This document shows, in pieces, positions 39,345-49,582 of a stretch of DNA of 64,000 nucleotides; positions within the stretch are counted from its first letter, which is position 1, and every line of letters begins with the position of its first letter. Position numbers and translations under genes: made by a program. The notes below the pieces were generated by a model. It was given only the letters and a program-made list of their open reading frames with translations. It was not told the DNA's origin and made no database searches. The DNA is from Micromonospora haikouensis (GTDB lineage Bacteria; Actinomycetota; Actinomycetes; Mycobacteriales; Micromonosporaceae): positions 1 to 64,000 of the forward strand of contig NZ_FMCW01000015.1 of the NCBI RefSeq assembly GCF_900091595.1. Direction: 5' to 3'.

Positions 39345-39887
39345 TCAGGCCGCCGCCTCGGTCTCGGCCTCGCGCAGGTCGAGCCAGTCCGCCCAGCGCG
39401 GATCGGGGGCCCGGTGCCCGAGCACCCGCCAGGCCGTCCCCTTCGGCACGGCGGGCGGGGCGTGCAGCCGCCAGCCCAGCTCGGCGGGGGTCTTGTCGCC
39501 CTTGGTGTGGTTGCACCGGGCGCAGGCGGCCACCACGTTCTCCCAGGCGTGCCGGCCGCCCCGGCTGCGCGGGAAGACGTGGTCGATGGTCTCGGCGGGG
39601 CCCCGGCAGTAGGCGCACCGCCAGCCGTCCCGGGCGAAGATCGCCCGCCGGGAGAGCCCGACGTGGGCGCGGTAGGGCACCCGCACGAACCGGGTGAGCC
39701 GGACCACGGAGGGCACCGGGAGCGCGTTGCGGGCGCTGTGCAGGATCCCCTCGCCGTCGGCGACGCAGACGGCCTTGGCGGAGAGCACGAGGATGGCGGC
39801 GCGACGCACCGACACGACACACAGCGGCTCGTAGGTGGCGTTGAGAACCAGCGCGCCGGAGCCCACCGTGGGTCGTATGTCAGGCAT
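39345..39887 (-). CDS. HNH endonuclease family protein
   Basis: A 180-residue protein of the actinobacterial HNH type. The nuclease core reads CAYCRGPAETIDHVFPRSRG, then WENVVAACARCNHTKGDKT, giving two CxxC-type zinc pairs and the DH and N residues of the HNH motif. An N-terminal domain (LVLNATYEPLCVVSVRRA) is shared by these genes. The cellular role of the family is not established. The start is ATG 39887 with GGGAGG nine bases upstream. Confidence 0.9.
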   Translation of the reverse strand: MPDIRPTVGSGALVLNATYEPLCVVSVRRAAILVLSAKAVCVADGEGILHSARNALPVPSVVRLTRFVRVPYRAHVGLSRRAIFARDGWRCAYCRGPAETIDHVFPRSRGGRHAWENVVAACARCNHTKGDKTPAELGWRLHAPPAVPKGTAWRVLGHRAPDPRWADWLDLREAETEAAA

Positions 39888-40151
39888 CGAGCTCACCCTC
39901 CCGGTCCAGCTGCTCCCACCGCTGGCACGCCGGGCGTGCCCCGCGCAGGGCGGAACGACGCCGGCGTCGGCGGGATCACCGACGTCCGTTGCGCCAATCG
40001 TCCCTGATAAGGCCCCGGATTGCACGTACTAATCCGGGGTCCCTCGCCGAAGCATTCCGGGGTTGTGTCAGGATGACCGGTTCCGCACGGTCCGCCCCGG
40101 CGTATGCGCCCCGCTGCCGGCCGGTCGCGGGCGGTGGGGTACGAAAGCAGG

Positions 40152-41231
40152 GTGAGCGCCCCCAGCCTGTTCCTCGCCGCCCTTCCCGCCGCCGCGGCCG
40201 CCGTCGTGGCCCCCGGAGCGTCCCCGGATCCGTCGCCGAGCGCGGACTGCCAGGGCAGCACCTCCTGCGAGTGGTTGTACGAGACGAGCGGCTCGGCCTG
40301 GTTCGCGGAGGGCAGCTACTGGATCCTGCTCAAGCCGCTGCGGGTGCTGCTGATCCTCGCGCTGGCCCTCATCGCCCGGTGGGCGCTGCACCGGATGATC
40401 AAGCGGCTGGTCCGGACCACCGCCGACGGGGTGCCCACGCTGCTGCGCCCGCTGCGCGAGCGGGTGCCGACCGCCGCCCACGAGCCCGGCGAGTTCATCC
40501 CCGAGCGGCGGCGGCAGCGGGCCGAGGCCATCGGCTCGGTGCTGCGCAGCATGGTCACGGCGTTCGTCTTCGGCATCGCGCTGCTGATGATCCTGCGGGA
40601 GTTCAGCTTCGACCTGGCGCCGCTGCTGGCCAGCGCGGGCATCGCCGGCGTGGCGCTCGGCTTCGGCGCGCAGAGCCTGGTCAAGGACCTGATCGCCGGG
40701 CTGTTCATGCTGGTCGAGGACCAGTACGGCGTGGGCGACACGGTGGACCTGGGCGAGGCGACGGGCGTGGTGGAGTCGGTCGGCCTGCGGGTCACCACGG
40801 TCCGCGACGGCCGGGGCGTGCTCTGGTACATCCGCAACGGCGAGATCGTCCGGGTGGGCAACAAGAGCCAGGGGTGGGCGCTGGTCGTGGTGGACCTGCC
40901 GATCGGCTTCGCCGGCACCGAGGAGGCGACGGCGGTGCTGCGCACAGCCGCCGCGTCGGTGGCCCTGGACCCGGACCTGGCCCCGGAGATCGTGGAGCAG
41001 CCCGACGTGCTGGGCGTCGAGCAGATGACGGTGGACGGCGCGGTGATCCGTACGGTCGTGAAGACCACCGCGGACGGGCAGTTCGCGGTGGGCCGGGAAC
41101 TGCGCCGGCGGCTCGCCGAGGCGCTGGAGAACTCGGGCATCACCGCCAAGATCGCCGCGGCCCGCCTCTATCCGGGCGTCCCCCTGCGGGCCGCGGACGA
41201 CACGGCGACCGGCCAGGGCGGGGCCACCTGA
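40152..41231 (+). CDS. MscS-family mechanosensitive channel
   Basis: A 359-residue membrane protein. An N-terminal signal-like helix and short extracytoplasmic region with two Cys precede three helices; the pore helix is in LLASAGIAGVALGFGAQS followed by LVKDLIAGLFMLVEDQYGVGD, the MscS signature. A cytoplasmic beta/alpha vestibule domain completes the fold. It would open on membrane tension and release solutes during hypo-osmotic shock. GTG start chosen at the signal-like segment; the ribosome binding site is weak. Confidence 0.92.
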   Translation: MSAPSLFLAALPAAAAAVVAPGASPDPSPSADCQGSTSCEWLYETSGSAWFAEGSYWILLKPLRVLLILALALIARWALHRMIKRLVRTTADGVPTLLRPLRERVPTAAHEPGEFIPERRRQRAEAIGSVLRSMVTAFVFGIALLMILREFSFDLAPLLASAGIAGVALGFGAQSLVKDLIAGLFMLVEDQYGVGDTVDLGEATGVVESVGLRVTTVRDGRGVLWYIRNGEIVRVGNKSQGWALVVVDLPIGFAGTEEATAVLRTAAASVALDPDLAPEIVEQPDVLGVEQMTVDGAVIRTVVKTTADGQFAVGRELRRRLAEALENSGITAKIAAARLYPGVPLRAADDTATGQGGAT

Positions 41232-41542
41232 CCCGGCTCCGCCGCCACCGCCGCAGCGGCCCCACCCCGCTCCAGGCACCGAGAACCGTCGATGACCTGC
41301 GGTTTTGTTGACCGAGAATACAGGGGTCGCGGACCGTGCGGCCCCTCGGGTATCGTCCGTTCGTTCAGTCGGAGATGCGACGATCAATCCGTTCGCCCTA
41401 GCTAGTTGTCAGACGATCGGGCAGAATCCGGTACGCACGCCACCTGCCGGAGCGTGATCACGTCTCGCTGATCCGTAGATCTGACGACGGTTCCCGGTCA
41501 GGCCATCACGAGTGGCCCACCGTGGGAACGATGGAGGCCACG
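41232..41542. other. Gene-free spacer with lower GC
   Basis: A 311-base spacer between the MscS and MFS genes, less GC-rich than its surroundings. It contains an 8-bp palindrome CTAGCTAG at 41398-41405 and CGTGATCACG near 41454-41463. No tRNA, riboswitch or terminator is recognised. It probably holds the MFS promoter. Confidence 0.4.
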
Positions 41543-42922
41543 GTGTCCGACGAGCGACCCTCCCAGGAAGGGCCGGCCACCTTCCGCGAGGTGTTCGCCC
41601 AACGGGAGTACAGGGCGGTCTTCACCGCCAGCGCGCTCTCCTGGATCGGCGACTTCATCGCCAAGGCCGCGGTCACGGTGCTGGTCTACCGCGAGACGCA
41701 GTCCGTGGGCTATTCCGCCGCCGCGTTCGCGGTCAGCTTCCTGCCCTGGCTGATCGGCGGCCCGCTGCTGGCCACGCTGGCCGAGCGCTACCGCTACCGC
41801 TCGGTGATGGTGGCGTGCGACCTGATCCGCATGGCCCTGATGGTGCTGGTCGCCCTCCCGGGCAACGAGCCGTGGCTGATCCTCTGCCTGCTCTTCGCGA
41901 CCACCCTGGCCAACCCGCCCAGCCAGGCCGCCCGGTCCGCGCTGATGCCGCTCATCCTGACCGGCGACCGGCTGGTGGTCGGGCTCTCGCTCAACAGCAG
42001 CACCGGCCAGGCCGCCCAGGTGCTCGGCTATCTCATCGGCGCGGCCCTCGCCGCGTTCGACCCGACCCTCGCCCTGCTGGTCAACGCGGCCACGTTCGCC
42101 CTCTCGGCGGCCCTGGTCCGCTTCGGCGTCCAGGACCGGCCGCCGGCGATGACCAGTGCCCACCGCAGCCACCTGCTGCGGGAGACGGGCGACGGCTTCC
42201 GGATCGTCTTCGGCACCCCGGTGCTGCGGGCGATCGCCCTGCTGGTCTTCAGCGCCATGCTCTTCTCCATCGTGCCGGAGGGGCTGGCCGCCGCCTGGGC
42301 CCGCGAGGGCGTCGACGACGGCATGGACAGCGGCGTCGCCCAGGCCGTGATCATGGCCGCCAACCCGGTCGGCTTCATCCTGGGCGGGCTGCTGGTCAGC
42401 CGGGCGGTCGCCCCGGCCCGCCGGCTCGTGCTGATCCGGCCGCTGGCGGTGCTCGCCCCGCTCGTCCTAGTGCCGTCGCTGCTCGACCCGCCGCCGCTGG
42501 TGGTGGCGCTGCTCGCCGGCCTGTGTGGCTTCGCGGTCGCCGGGCTGCTCCCGGTCGCCAACGGTCTCTTCGTCCGCGCGCTGCCCAACGGCTACCGGGC
42601 CCGGGCGTTCGGCGTGATGGCCACCGGGGTCCAGGTGATCCAGGGCCTCGCGGTGCTGGTCACCGGCCTGCTCGCCGAGCGCTTCCCGATCCCGGTGGTG
42701 GTCGGGGGGTGGAGCGCGGCCGGCGTGGTGCTGATGCTGCTCACCGCCGCGGCATGGCCGACGCGGGCGGCGATCGACACGGCGGTCGAGGCCGCCGGCA
42801 ACGCGGGCGCGCCAACCCCGGCCGGGGGCGGCGAGCCTCGACCCCGGCCGGCCGCCGCGGGGGGCGGACACGAGGGTGGCACGCCGGGCGAGCGCGGCCG
42901 GGCCAGCCAGGCGGTGAGCTGA
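41543..42922 (+). CDS. MFS transporter
   Basis: A 459-residue membrane protein with 10-12 predicted helices, of the class related to MefA/enterobactin exporters: FREVFAQREYRAVFTASALSWIG at the first helix and LAERYRYRSVMV in the loop between helices 2 and 3. A Gly/Pro/Ala-rich cytoplasmic tail of about 50 residues ends it. The substrate is unknown; efflux is likely. GTG 41543 has GGAGG at five bases; ATG 41531 is the alternative. No local regulator is seen. Confidence 0.9.
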   Translation: MSDERPSQEGPATFREVFAQREYRAVFTASALSWIGDFIAKAAVTVLVYRETQSVGYSAAAFAVSFLPWLIGGPLLATLAERYRYRSVMVACDLIRMALMVLVALPGNEPWLILCLLFATTLANPPSQAARSALMPLILTGDRLVVGLSLNSSTGQAAQVLGYLIGAALAAFDPTLALLVNAATFALSAALVRFGVQDRPPAMTSAHRSHLLRETGDGFRIVFGTPVLRAIALLVFSAMLFSIVPEGLAAAWAREGVDDGMDSGVAQAVIMAANPVGFILGGLLVSRAVAPARRLVLIRPLAVLAPLVLVPSLLDPPPLVVALLAGLCGFAVAGLLPVANGLFVRALPNGYRARAFGVMATGVQVIQGLAVLVTGLLAERFPIPVVVGGWSAAGVVLMLLTAAAWPTRAAIDTAVEAAGNAGAPTPAGGGEPRPRPAAAGGGHEGGTPGERGRASQAVS

Positions 42923-43059
42923 CCCGCCCGGGGGCCGCCATCGCGGGCCGCCCGACTCCCCTCGCCGGCCGGACCGCCCCCGCCCCGCTGTGACGAGGTC
43001 GGCAGCGCACGGGCCGGTTGGCCCCCGCCGGCTCCGGCCGCACCTGGCAGGATGGAGCG

Positions 43060-43479
43060 GTGAATCCCACCGGTGAGTCCGAGCGTGCCGTGACCCTCTT
43101 CGAAGCGGTCGGCGGCGAACCCACCTTCCGCAAGCTGGTGGACGAGTTCTATGCCGGCGTCGCCACCGATCCGCTGCTGCGGCCGATGTATCCGGAGGAG
43201 GATCTGGGCCCGGCCGCGGACCGGCTGACGCTGTTCCTCATGCAGTACTGGGGCGGCCCCAACACCTACTCCGCCCAGCGGGGGCACCCCCGGCTGCGGA
43301 TGCGGCACGCCCCGTTCCGCATCGGTGCCGCCGAGCGCGACGCCTGGCTGCACCACATGCGACGGGCCGTGGACCGGCTGGATCTGCCGCCGGAGATCGC
43401 CACCGCGCTCTGGGACTACCTGGAACGGGCCGCCTACTTCATGGTCAACGTCATGGAGGACCCGGCCGGACCGACCTGA
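43060..43479 (+). CDS. glbO: Group II truncated haemoglobin (GlbO type)
   Basis: A 139-residue globin with a 2-on-2 fold. LFEAVGGEPTFRKLVDEFY at helices A-B, YWGGPNTYSAQRGHPRLRMRH with the proximal His, and the DAWLHHM segment with the Trp G8 that defines group II are present. Such proteins bind oxygen tightly and are linked to oxidative or nitrosative stress. The GTG start follows GGAG. Confidence 0.93.
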   Translation: MNPTGESERAVTLFEAVGGEPTFRKLVDEFYAGVATDPLLRPMYPEEDLGPAADRLTLFLMQYWGGPNTYSAQRGHPRLRMRHAPFRIGAAERDAWLHHMRRAVDRLDLPPEIATALWDYLERAAYFMVNVMEDPAGPT

Positions 43480-43528
43480 CGCGGTCCCGCCCGGGCCGCC
43501 GGCGGCGACCCGGGCGGGACCGTACGGG

Positions 43529-43957
43529 TCAGAGCAGGGCGCCCTCGTCGTGCAGCCAGTCCACGAAGGTGGTGGCCACCGCGGCCCCGCAGTCGAGCAT
43601 CTCCACCAGCAGCGCGTCGTGCGCCCCGGCGCCGAGCGGCACCTGGAGCTCCGCGTAGATCGGCAACTGCCCCCGCTCGGTGGGGTCGCCGATGTAGGCC
43701 TTGCAGAACCGTCGGGTGTGGTTCCACTCGTTGACCACCCGGTAGGCCCGGTCGGCCCAGTCGGGTGGGACCGTGGCGTGCGGGCGGGCCCGCATCACCA
43801 GGATTTCGTCCTCGGGACCCTCCAGGGTGACCAGCACCGCGTGCCGCTCCCACATGGCCAGCAGGTTGCCGTCGCCGTCGGCCAGGTAGCGCACGTCCAG
43901 CAGGTCGAGCGCGTCGCAGACCCGGCGAAGGGTGACCGGCGCGATGGTGGCCGACAT
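43529..43957 (-). CDS. YbjN-domain protein
   Basis: A 142-residue soluble protein with the YbjN fold: LRRVCDALDLLDVRYLADGDGNLLAMWERH at the N-terminus, VVNEWNHTRRFCKAYIG in the middle and a final VEMLDCGAAVATTFVDWLH helix. These are thought to resemble type III secretion chaperones, but the role in actinomycetes is unknown. The start may be at 43957 or 43969; neither has a good ribosome binding site. The 287 bases up to the next gene hold nothing recognised. Confidence 0.85.
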   Translation of the reverse strand: MSATIAPVTLRRVCDALDLLDVRYLADGDGNLLAMWERHAVLVTLEGPEDEILVMRARPHATVPPDWADRAYRVVNEWNHTRRFCKAYIGDPTERGQLPIYAELQVPLGAGAHDALLVEMLDCGAAVATTFVDWLHDEGALL

Positions 43958-44244
43958 GTCGGCGATCATCGGCCGATCGACGGACGGGCAGTCGTCGCCC
44001 GGTTGACGTGGGGCCGGTGGTCCGACCCGGACGGTGCTGTCCACTGTGATCCCGCTTCGAGTTTCCGGTTCGCCGCCAACGGCGGGACCGGGGCGCCATG
44101 ACCACCACGGCATCGCTCGCGCACCTCACTCCCCAGCGGATCCAGCCGCCTACGGTGCGTTGGATCCGAGGATGGACGGTACCCGGACAGCCGGGTTGTG
44201 GCATCCCCCCAACGACAGCACCAGGCCAGAAGAATGACCGCCGG

Positions 44245-45033
44245 TCATACTTTCGGATGAGTCCCGAGCGGCGTAACGGCAAGATCCGCGACCTTCTGCG
44301 ACCACACGGCTCCGTATGGTCCCACCAGGCCGACCCATCGGCCGGCCATCCTCACCTGAACGTCACCGCCTCCGGCCCCCGCACCGAGGCTCGCGGCGGC
44401 CCCGACGGCGTTGCCGGGGCGGCCCAGGAAGCCCATCCGCACCAGCCCCTGGACCAGCCGCTGGGCGACCTCGACCGGGGGGCCGGGCGGGTCGTCCGGG
44501 GTGACCACCACCGCGACGTGGTCGAGCAGGGCGTCGCGCAGCGCCCGCTGCCCCACCGCCCGGCCGGCCACCCCGTGCGCGGCGGCGTCCCGCAGCGTGC
44601 CGGCCGCCGCCGCCGCGATCCGCCACAGCTCCCCGGCGGGCAGCAGCTCCACCGACCGGCTCGCCGGCGGCGGCAGCGGCCAACGCCACTGCGCGTCCCG
44701 CCGCGCGGGCAGGTCGCCCGCGCCGGACGACAGCGCGGCCAGCAGCTCCCGGGCGGCCACCGTGACGTCACCGCACCCCGGCCCGCCAACGGTCCGGACG
44801 GCCAGCACGCCCCACGGCAGCCGGGCCCAGAGCGCCGTCCGGCCGCCCGCCGCGCCCGGCTCGCCCACCGGCGGGGCCGACCGCAGCCGGACCGGCGCGG
44901 CCGGGTCGAGCCGGACCAGCCGGGCCAGGAACGCGCCCGCGTCGGCCGCCCCGGTCAGCCCGTGCCCGCCGGCCGGGCCGGGATCCGTGCCGGCCGGGCC
45001 GGGGCCCTGCGGGCGCGCCGGGGCGCCGCTCAC
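44245..45033 (-). CDS. Protein of unknown function, coupled to thioesterase
   Basis: A 262-residue protein rich in Ala, Gly, Pro and Arg. It has a patterned middle (AGELWRIAAAAAGTLRDAAAHG, then RALRDALLDHVAVVVTP) that looks helical, and a C-terminal part with GRWVGLVGPYGAVW. No signal peptide or membrane helix is seen, and the family is not recognised. The GTG start overlaps the stop of the thioesterase gene (GTGA), which supports both the start and the reading frame and indicates co-translation. Confidence 0.7.
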   Translation of the reverse strand: MSGAPARPQGPGPAGTDPGPAGGHGLTGAADAGAFLARLVRLDPAAPVRLRSAPPVGEPGAAGGRTALWARLPWGVLAVRTVGGPGCGDVTVAARELLAALSSGAGDLPARRDAQWRWPLPPPASRSVELLPAGELWRIAAAAAGTLRDAAAHGVAGRAVGQRALRDALLDHVAVVVTPDDPPGPPVEVAQRLVQGLVRMGFLGRPGNAVGAAASLGAGAGGGDVQVRMAGRWVGLVGPYGAVWSQKVADLAVTPLGTHPKV

Positions 45034-45485
45034 GCCGGCCTCCCGGACGTGCCGCCGGGGGCGTACGACAGCAGGAAGGCCCGCTCCTCGTCGGTGATCC
45101 GCCGGGGCCGCTGGGCGGCCAGGTCGAACGGGACCAGCACCGAGCGGGCGGTGCTGGCGAGGGTGTCGCCGTCGTACAACTCGTAGGCGACGGTGAACCG
45201 GGACGCCCGGATCTCCTCCACCCACAGCTCGATCCGGACGGTGGGAGCGGCCTCCGCCGTGGCCCGGCCGAGCGCGTAGTCGACCGGGCGCAGGTAGTCG
45301 ACCTCGTGCCGGCGGATGACGACCCCGTCGGCGAACGAGCCGACGCCCCACGCCTTGCCGCCGGCGAACATCAACGCCACCCGCGCCTCCTCGTAGAGGG
45401 TGAGGAAGCGCGAGTTGTTGATGTGGCCGTACGCGTCCAGGTCGGACCAGCGCAGCGTGCAGTGGTAGACGAAGCGGTCCGCCAT
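45030..45485 (-). CDS. 4HBT-family acyl-CoA thioesterase
   Basis: A 151-residue single hot-dog domain: RWSDLDAYGHINNSRFLTLYEEAR is the 4-hydroxybenzoyl-CoA thioesterase signature, with the catalytic Asp in DLDAYGHINN. It hydrolyses a medium or short acyl-CoA; the substrate is not known. The ATG lies two bases after the ettA stop, so it belongs to the ettA transcript. Confidence 0.9.
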   Translation of the reverse strand: MADRFVYHCTLRWSDLDAYGHINNSRFLTLYEEARVALMFAGGKAWGVGSFADGVVIRRHEVDYLRPVDYALGRATAEAAPTVRIELWVEEIRASRFTVAYELYDGDTLASTARSVLVPFDLAAQRPRRITDEERAFLLSYAPGGTSGRPA

Positions 45486-45487
45486 GC

Positions 45488-47164
<1,677 letters not shown>

Positions 47165-47351
47165 GGTGCGGGCTACCTCCGTTGATTGCTGGTCTCGACG
47201 CGTCGGGATGCGGGCGCGGGCTCCGGGGCCCCTCGCCGCCGCCGGCCGGGGGCCGGCCACGACGCACGCCATCGTCAATCCTGACAGGTACGCCGAGCTG
47301 CGCCCACATCACCCCGCCCAGGCGGTACGCCAGCGCGCCTCCTTGCCCCGC

Positions 47352-47364
47352 CCGGTATAACCGG
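47352..47364 (+). promoter_or_regulatory. Palindrome overlapping the -10 box of the toxin-antitoxin pair
   Basis: CCGGTATAACCGG has perfect 5-bp arms about ATA, and contains TATAAC, a good -10 hexamer. Transcription would start about 11 bases before the antitoxin ATG, which lacks a ribosome binding site, so the message may be nearly leaderless. The site suits autorepression by the RHH protein. Confidence 0.55.
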
Positions 47365-47378
47365 ATAGCTTTCGCGGT

Positions 47379-47657
47379 ATGACCAAGAAGATCGCCATCA
47401 GCGTTCCCGACGACGTGGCGCAGCGGCTGGCCGAGGAGCCGAACGTCTCGGCGTTCATCACCGAGAGCGTCCGGCAGCGGATGGCCGGGGAACGCACCCG
47501 TCGGGCACTGCGGCAGGTCGGCTTCCGGTTGACCGAGGCGGGTCTCAGCGAAGCCGGGCAGCGGCTCGACGAGGCGCAGGCGAAGATCACCCCCGAGCTG
47601 CGGGCCAAGGCGGCGGCGCTGCTGGGCGAGGCGTCGCGCGGACGGCTGGCCTCGTGA
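47379..47657 (+). CDS. Ribbon-helix-helix antitoxin-like protein
   Basis: A 92-residue protein. The N-terminal IAISVPDDVAQRLAEEPNVSAFITESVRQR segment fits an RHH DNA-binding domain (beta strand, then two helices); the C-terminal half is helical and charged and would wrap a toxin. Its stop overlaps the start of a PIN-like gene (GTGA), the classic layout of VapBC modules. It should repress its own promoter. Confidence 0.78.
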   Translation: MTKKIAISVPDDVAQRLAEEPNVSAFITESVRQRMAGERTRRALRQVGFRLTEAGLSEAGQRLDEAQAKITPELRAKAAALLGEASRGRLAS

Positions 47658-48040
47658 GCGAGGCCGGCCTGGTGCTCGACACCTCCTGCCTGCTCGCCTA
47701 TTCCGAAGGGACCGAGGCGGTCGGCGAGCAGATCGCCAAGGTCGCGGACAAGCTCCAGGCCGTGGTCGTCCCCGCCCTCTGCCTGGCCGCCGCGTACCGG
47801 CAGGTGACCAGCGACGGCTGGCCGCTCCTGGACATCCTCGGCGACCTCGAACAGGTGGTCGTCACTCCCGTCGAGCACGACATGTGCGCGATCCTCGGTG
47901 GCTGGTCGCGAACCCTGGGGAGCATGGACCTGGCGCAGGCGGCGATGGAGGCCGCCCGGGCGACGACGCCGATCATGACGGACCGGCGCGAGGTGCTGGG
48001 CGAGGTGCTGCCGAAGGAGTGGCCGATCATCGATCTGTGA
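47654..48040 (+). CDS. PIN-domain toxin-like protein
   Basis: A 128-residue protein with the start of a PIN nuclease (LVLDTSCLLAYSEG, first acidic residue) and a late MTDRREVLGE segment with further acidic residues. The middle acidic position is not obvious, so catalytic competence is uncertain. The GTG start overlaps the antitoxin stop. By analogy with VapC it would cleave specific tRNA or rRNA when freed. Target unknown. Confidence 0.7.
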   Translation: MSEAGLVLDTSCLLAYSEGTEAVGEQIAKVADKLQAVVVPALCLAAAYRQVTSDGWPLLDILGDLEQVVVTPVEHDMCAILGGWSRTLGSMDLAQAAMEAARATTPIMTDRREVLGEVLPKEWPIIDL

Positions 48041-48181
48041 GCCGGGCGGCCGACGTGATCACCTTCACGGTTCGGCCAGCGTGGGACGGGTAGGTAACTC
48101 CGGCACGGGGCCCCAGACGCCGCAGCTACGCTCAGTACGCTCAATCGCGGTGGACCCGTCAGCACCCGGAGGTGGCCGAAC

Positions 48182-49582
48182 GTGACCGTCCGTAGTTCCT
48201 TTGTCGTCGTGGCGAACCGACTACCGGTCGACGAGGTGAACACCCCCGAGGGGCGGCAGTGGCGACGCAGCCCCGGTGGCCTCGTCACCGCCCTGCACCC
48301 CGTCCTCGCCGAGCACCAGGGGACCTGGGTCGGCTGGGCCGGCGGCACCGGCCCCGCCCCCGAGCCGTTCGACCTGGAGGGCATCCGGCTGCACCCGGTG
48401 CCGCTGAGCGCCGACGAGCTGGAGCGCTACTACGAGGGCCAGTCGAACGCGACGATCTGGCCGCTCTATCACGACGCGGTGGAGACACCGGCGTACAAGC
48501 GGCGCTGGCGCGAGGCGTACCGGCTGGTCAACGCGCGGTTCGCGGAGGCCGCGGCGGAGGTCGCGGCCGAGGGCGCGACGGTCTGGGTGCAGGACTACCA
48601 GCTCCAGCTCGTCCCGGCGATGCTCCGCGAGCTGCGCCCCGACCTGCGGATCGGGTTCTTCCTGCACATCCCGTTCCCGCCGATCGAGCTGTTCATGCAG
48701 ATGCCGTTCCGCACCGAGATCCTGCGCGGGCTGCTCGGCGCGGACCTGATCGGCTTCCAGCAGCGGCTCGCGGCGCAGAACTTCGTCCGGCTGGCCCGGC
48801 ACCTGCTCGGGCTGCGCTACGAGGGGCAGATGATCCAGGTCGACGGCCGCCAGGTGAAGGCGGGCGCGTTCCCCATCTCCATCGACACGAAGGAGATGGA
48901 GCGGCTGGCCGAGGACCCGGCGATCCAGTCCCGGGCCAAGCAGATCCGCGAGGAGCTGGGCAACCCCCGGACGATCATCCTGGGCGTCGACCGGCTCGAC
49001 TACACGAAGGGCATCGAGCTCCGGCTCAAGGCTTTCCGCGAACTTCTTGCTGACGGAAAGTTGACAGTTCCGGACGCGGTTATGGTGCAGGTGGCGACGC
49101 CGAGCCGCGAACGGGTGGAGCACTACCAGGCCCTACGGGTCAAGGTCGAGCGCGAGGTTGGCCGGATTAATGGCGAATTCGGCAGGGTCGGCGTGCCGGC
49201 GGTGCATTATCTGCATCAGTCGTACAGTCGCAGTGAGTTGGCGGCGATGTACGTGGCCGCCGACGTGATGATGGTGACCCCGCTGCGAGACGGAATGAAT
49301 CTGGTGGCCAAGGAGTACGTGGCATCGCGCGCCGACCAGGGCGGCGCGCTCGTGCTCAGTGAGTTCGCCGGCGCCGCGACAGAGCTGCGCCAGGCGTTCC
49401 TGTGTAACCCGCACGACCCGGACGCGGTCAAGGACGCGTTGCTCAAGGCCGTGCACGTGGAGAAGCCCGAGGCCCGCCGCCGCATGCGGGTCATGCAGCG
49501 CCACCTGCGTACCCACGACGTGGGGCACTGGGCGAAGTCGTTCCTCACCGAGCTCGGTGTGCCTGATACGGAGGTTGCGTGA
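48182..49582 (+). CDS. otsA: Trehalose-6-phosphate synthase
   Basis: A 466-residue GT20 glycosyltransferase that makes trehalose 6-phosphate from UDP- or GDP/ADP-glucose and glucose 6-phosphate. ANRLPV and RSPGGLVTAL, VQDYQLQLVP, GFFLHIPFPP and LRDGMNLVAKEYV are all present. The GTG start follows GGAGGTGG. It overlaps the downstream otsB fusion (GTGA). The stretch 49030-49290 has notably lower GC and A/T-ending codons within an otherwise typical gene. Confidence 0.96.
   Translation: MTVRSSFVVVANRLPVDEVNTPEGRQWRRSPGGLVTALHPVLAEHQGTWVGWAGGTGPAPEPFDLEGIRLHPVPLSADELERYYEGQSNATIWPLYHDAVETPAYKRRWREAYRLVNARFAEAAAEVAAEGATVWVQDYQLQLVPAMLRELRPDLRIGFFLHIPFPPIELFMQMPFRTEILRGLLGADLIGFQQRLAAQNFVRLARHLLGLRYEGQMIQVDGRQVKAGAFPISIDTKEMERLAEDPAIQSRAKQIREELGNPRTIILGVDRLDYTKGIELRLKAFRELLADGKLTVPDAVMVQVATPSRERVEHYQALRVKVEREVGRINGEFGRVGVPAVHYLHQSYSRSELAAMYVAADVMMVTPLRDGMNLVAKEYVASRADQGGALVLSEFAGAATELRQAFLCNPHDPDAVKDALLKAVHVEKPEARRRMRVMQRHLRTHDVGHWAKSFLTELGVPDTEVA

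Noticed and set aside
41232..41542. Possible riboswitch or small RNA in the lower-GC spacer
   Set aside because: Only short palindromes are visible. No conserved riboswitch core or terminator could be recognised.
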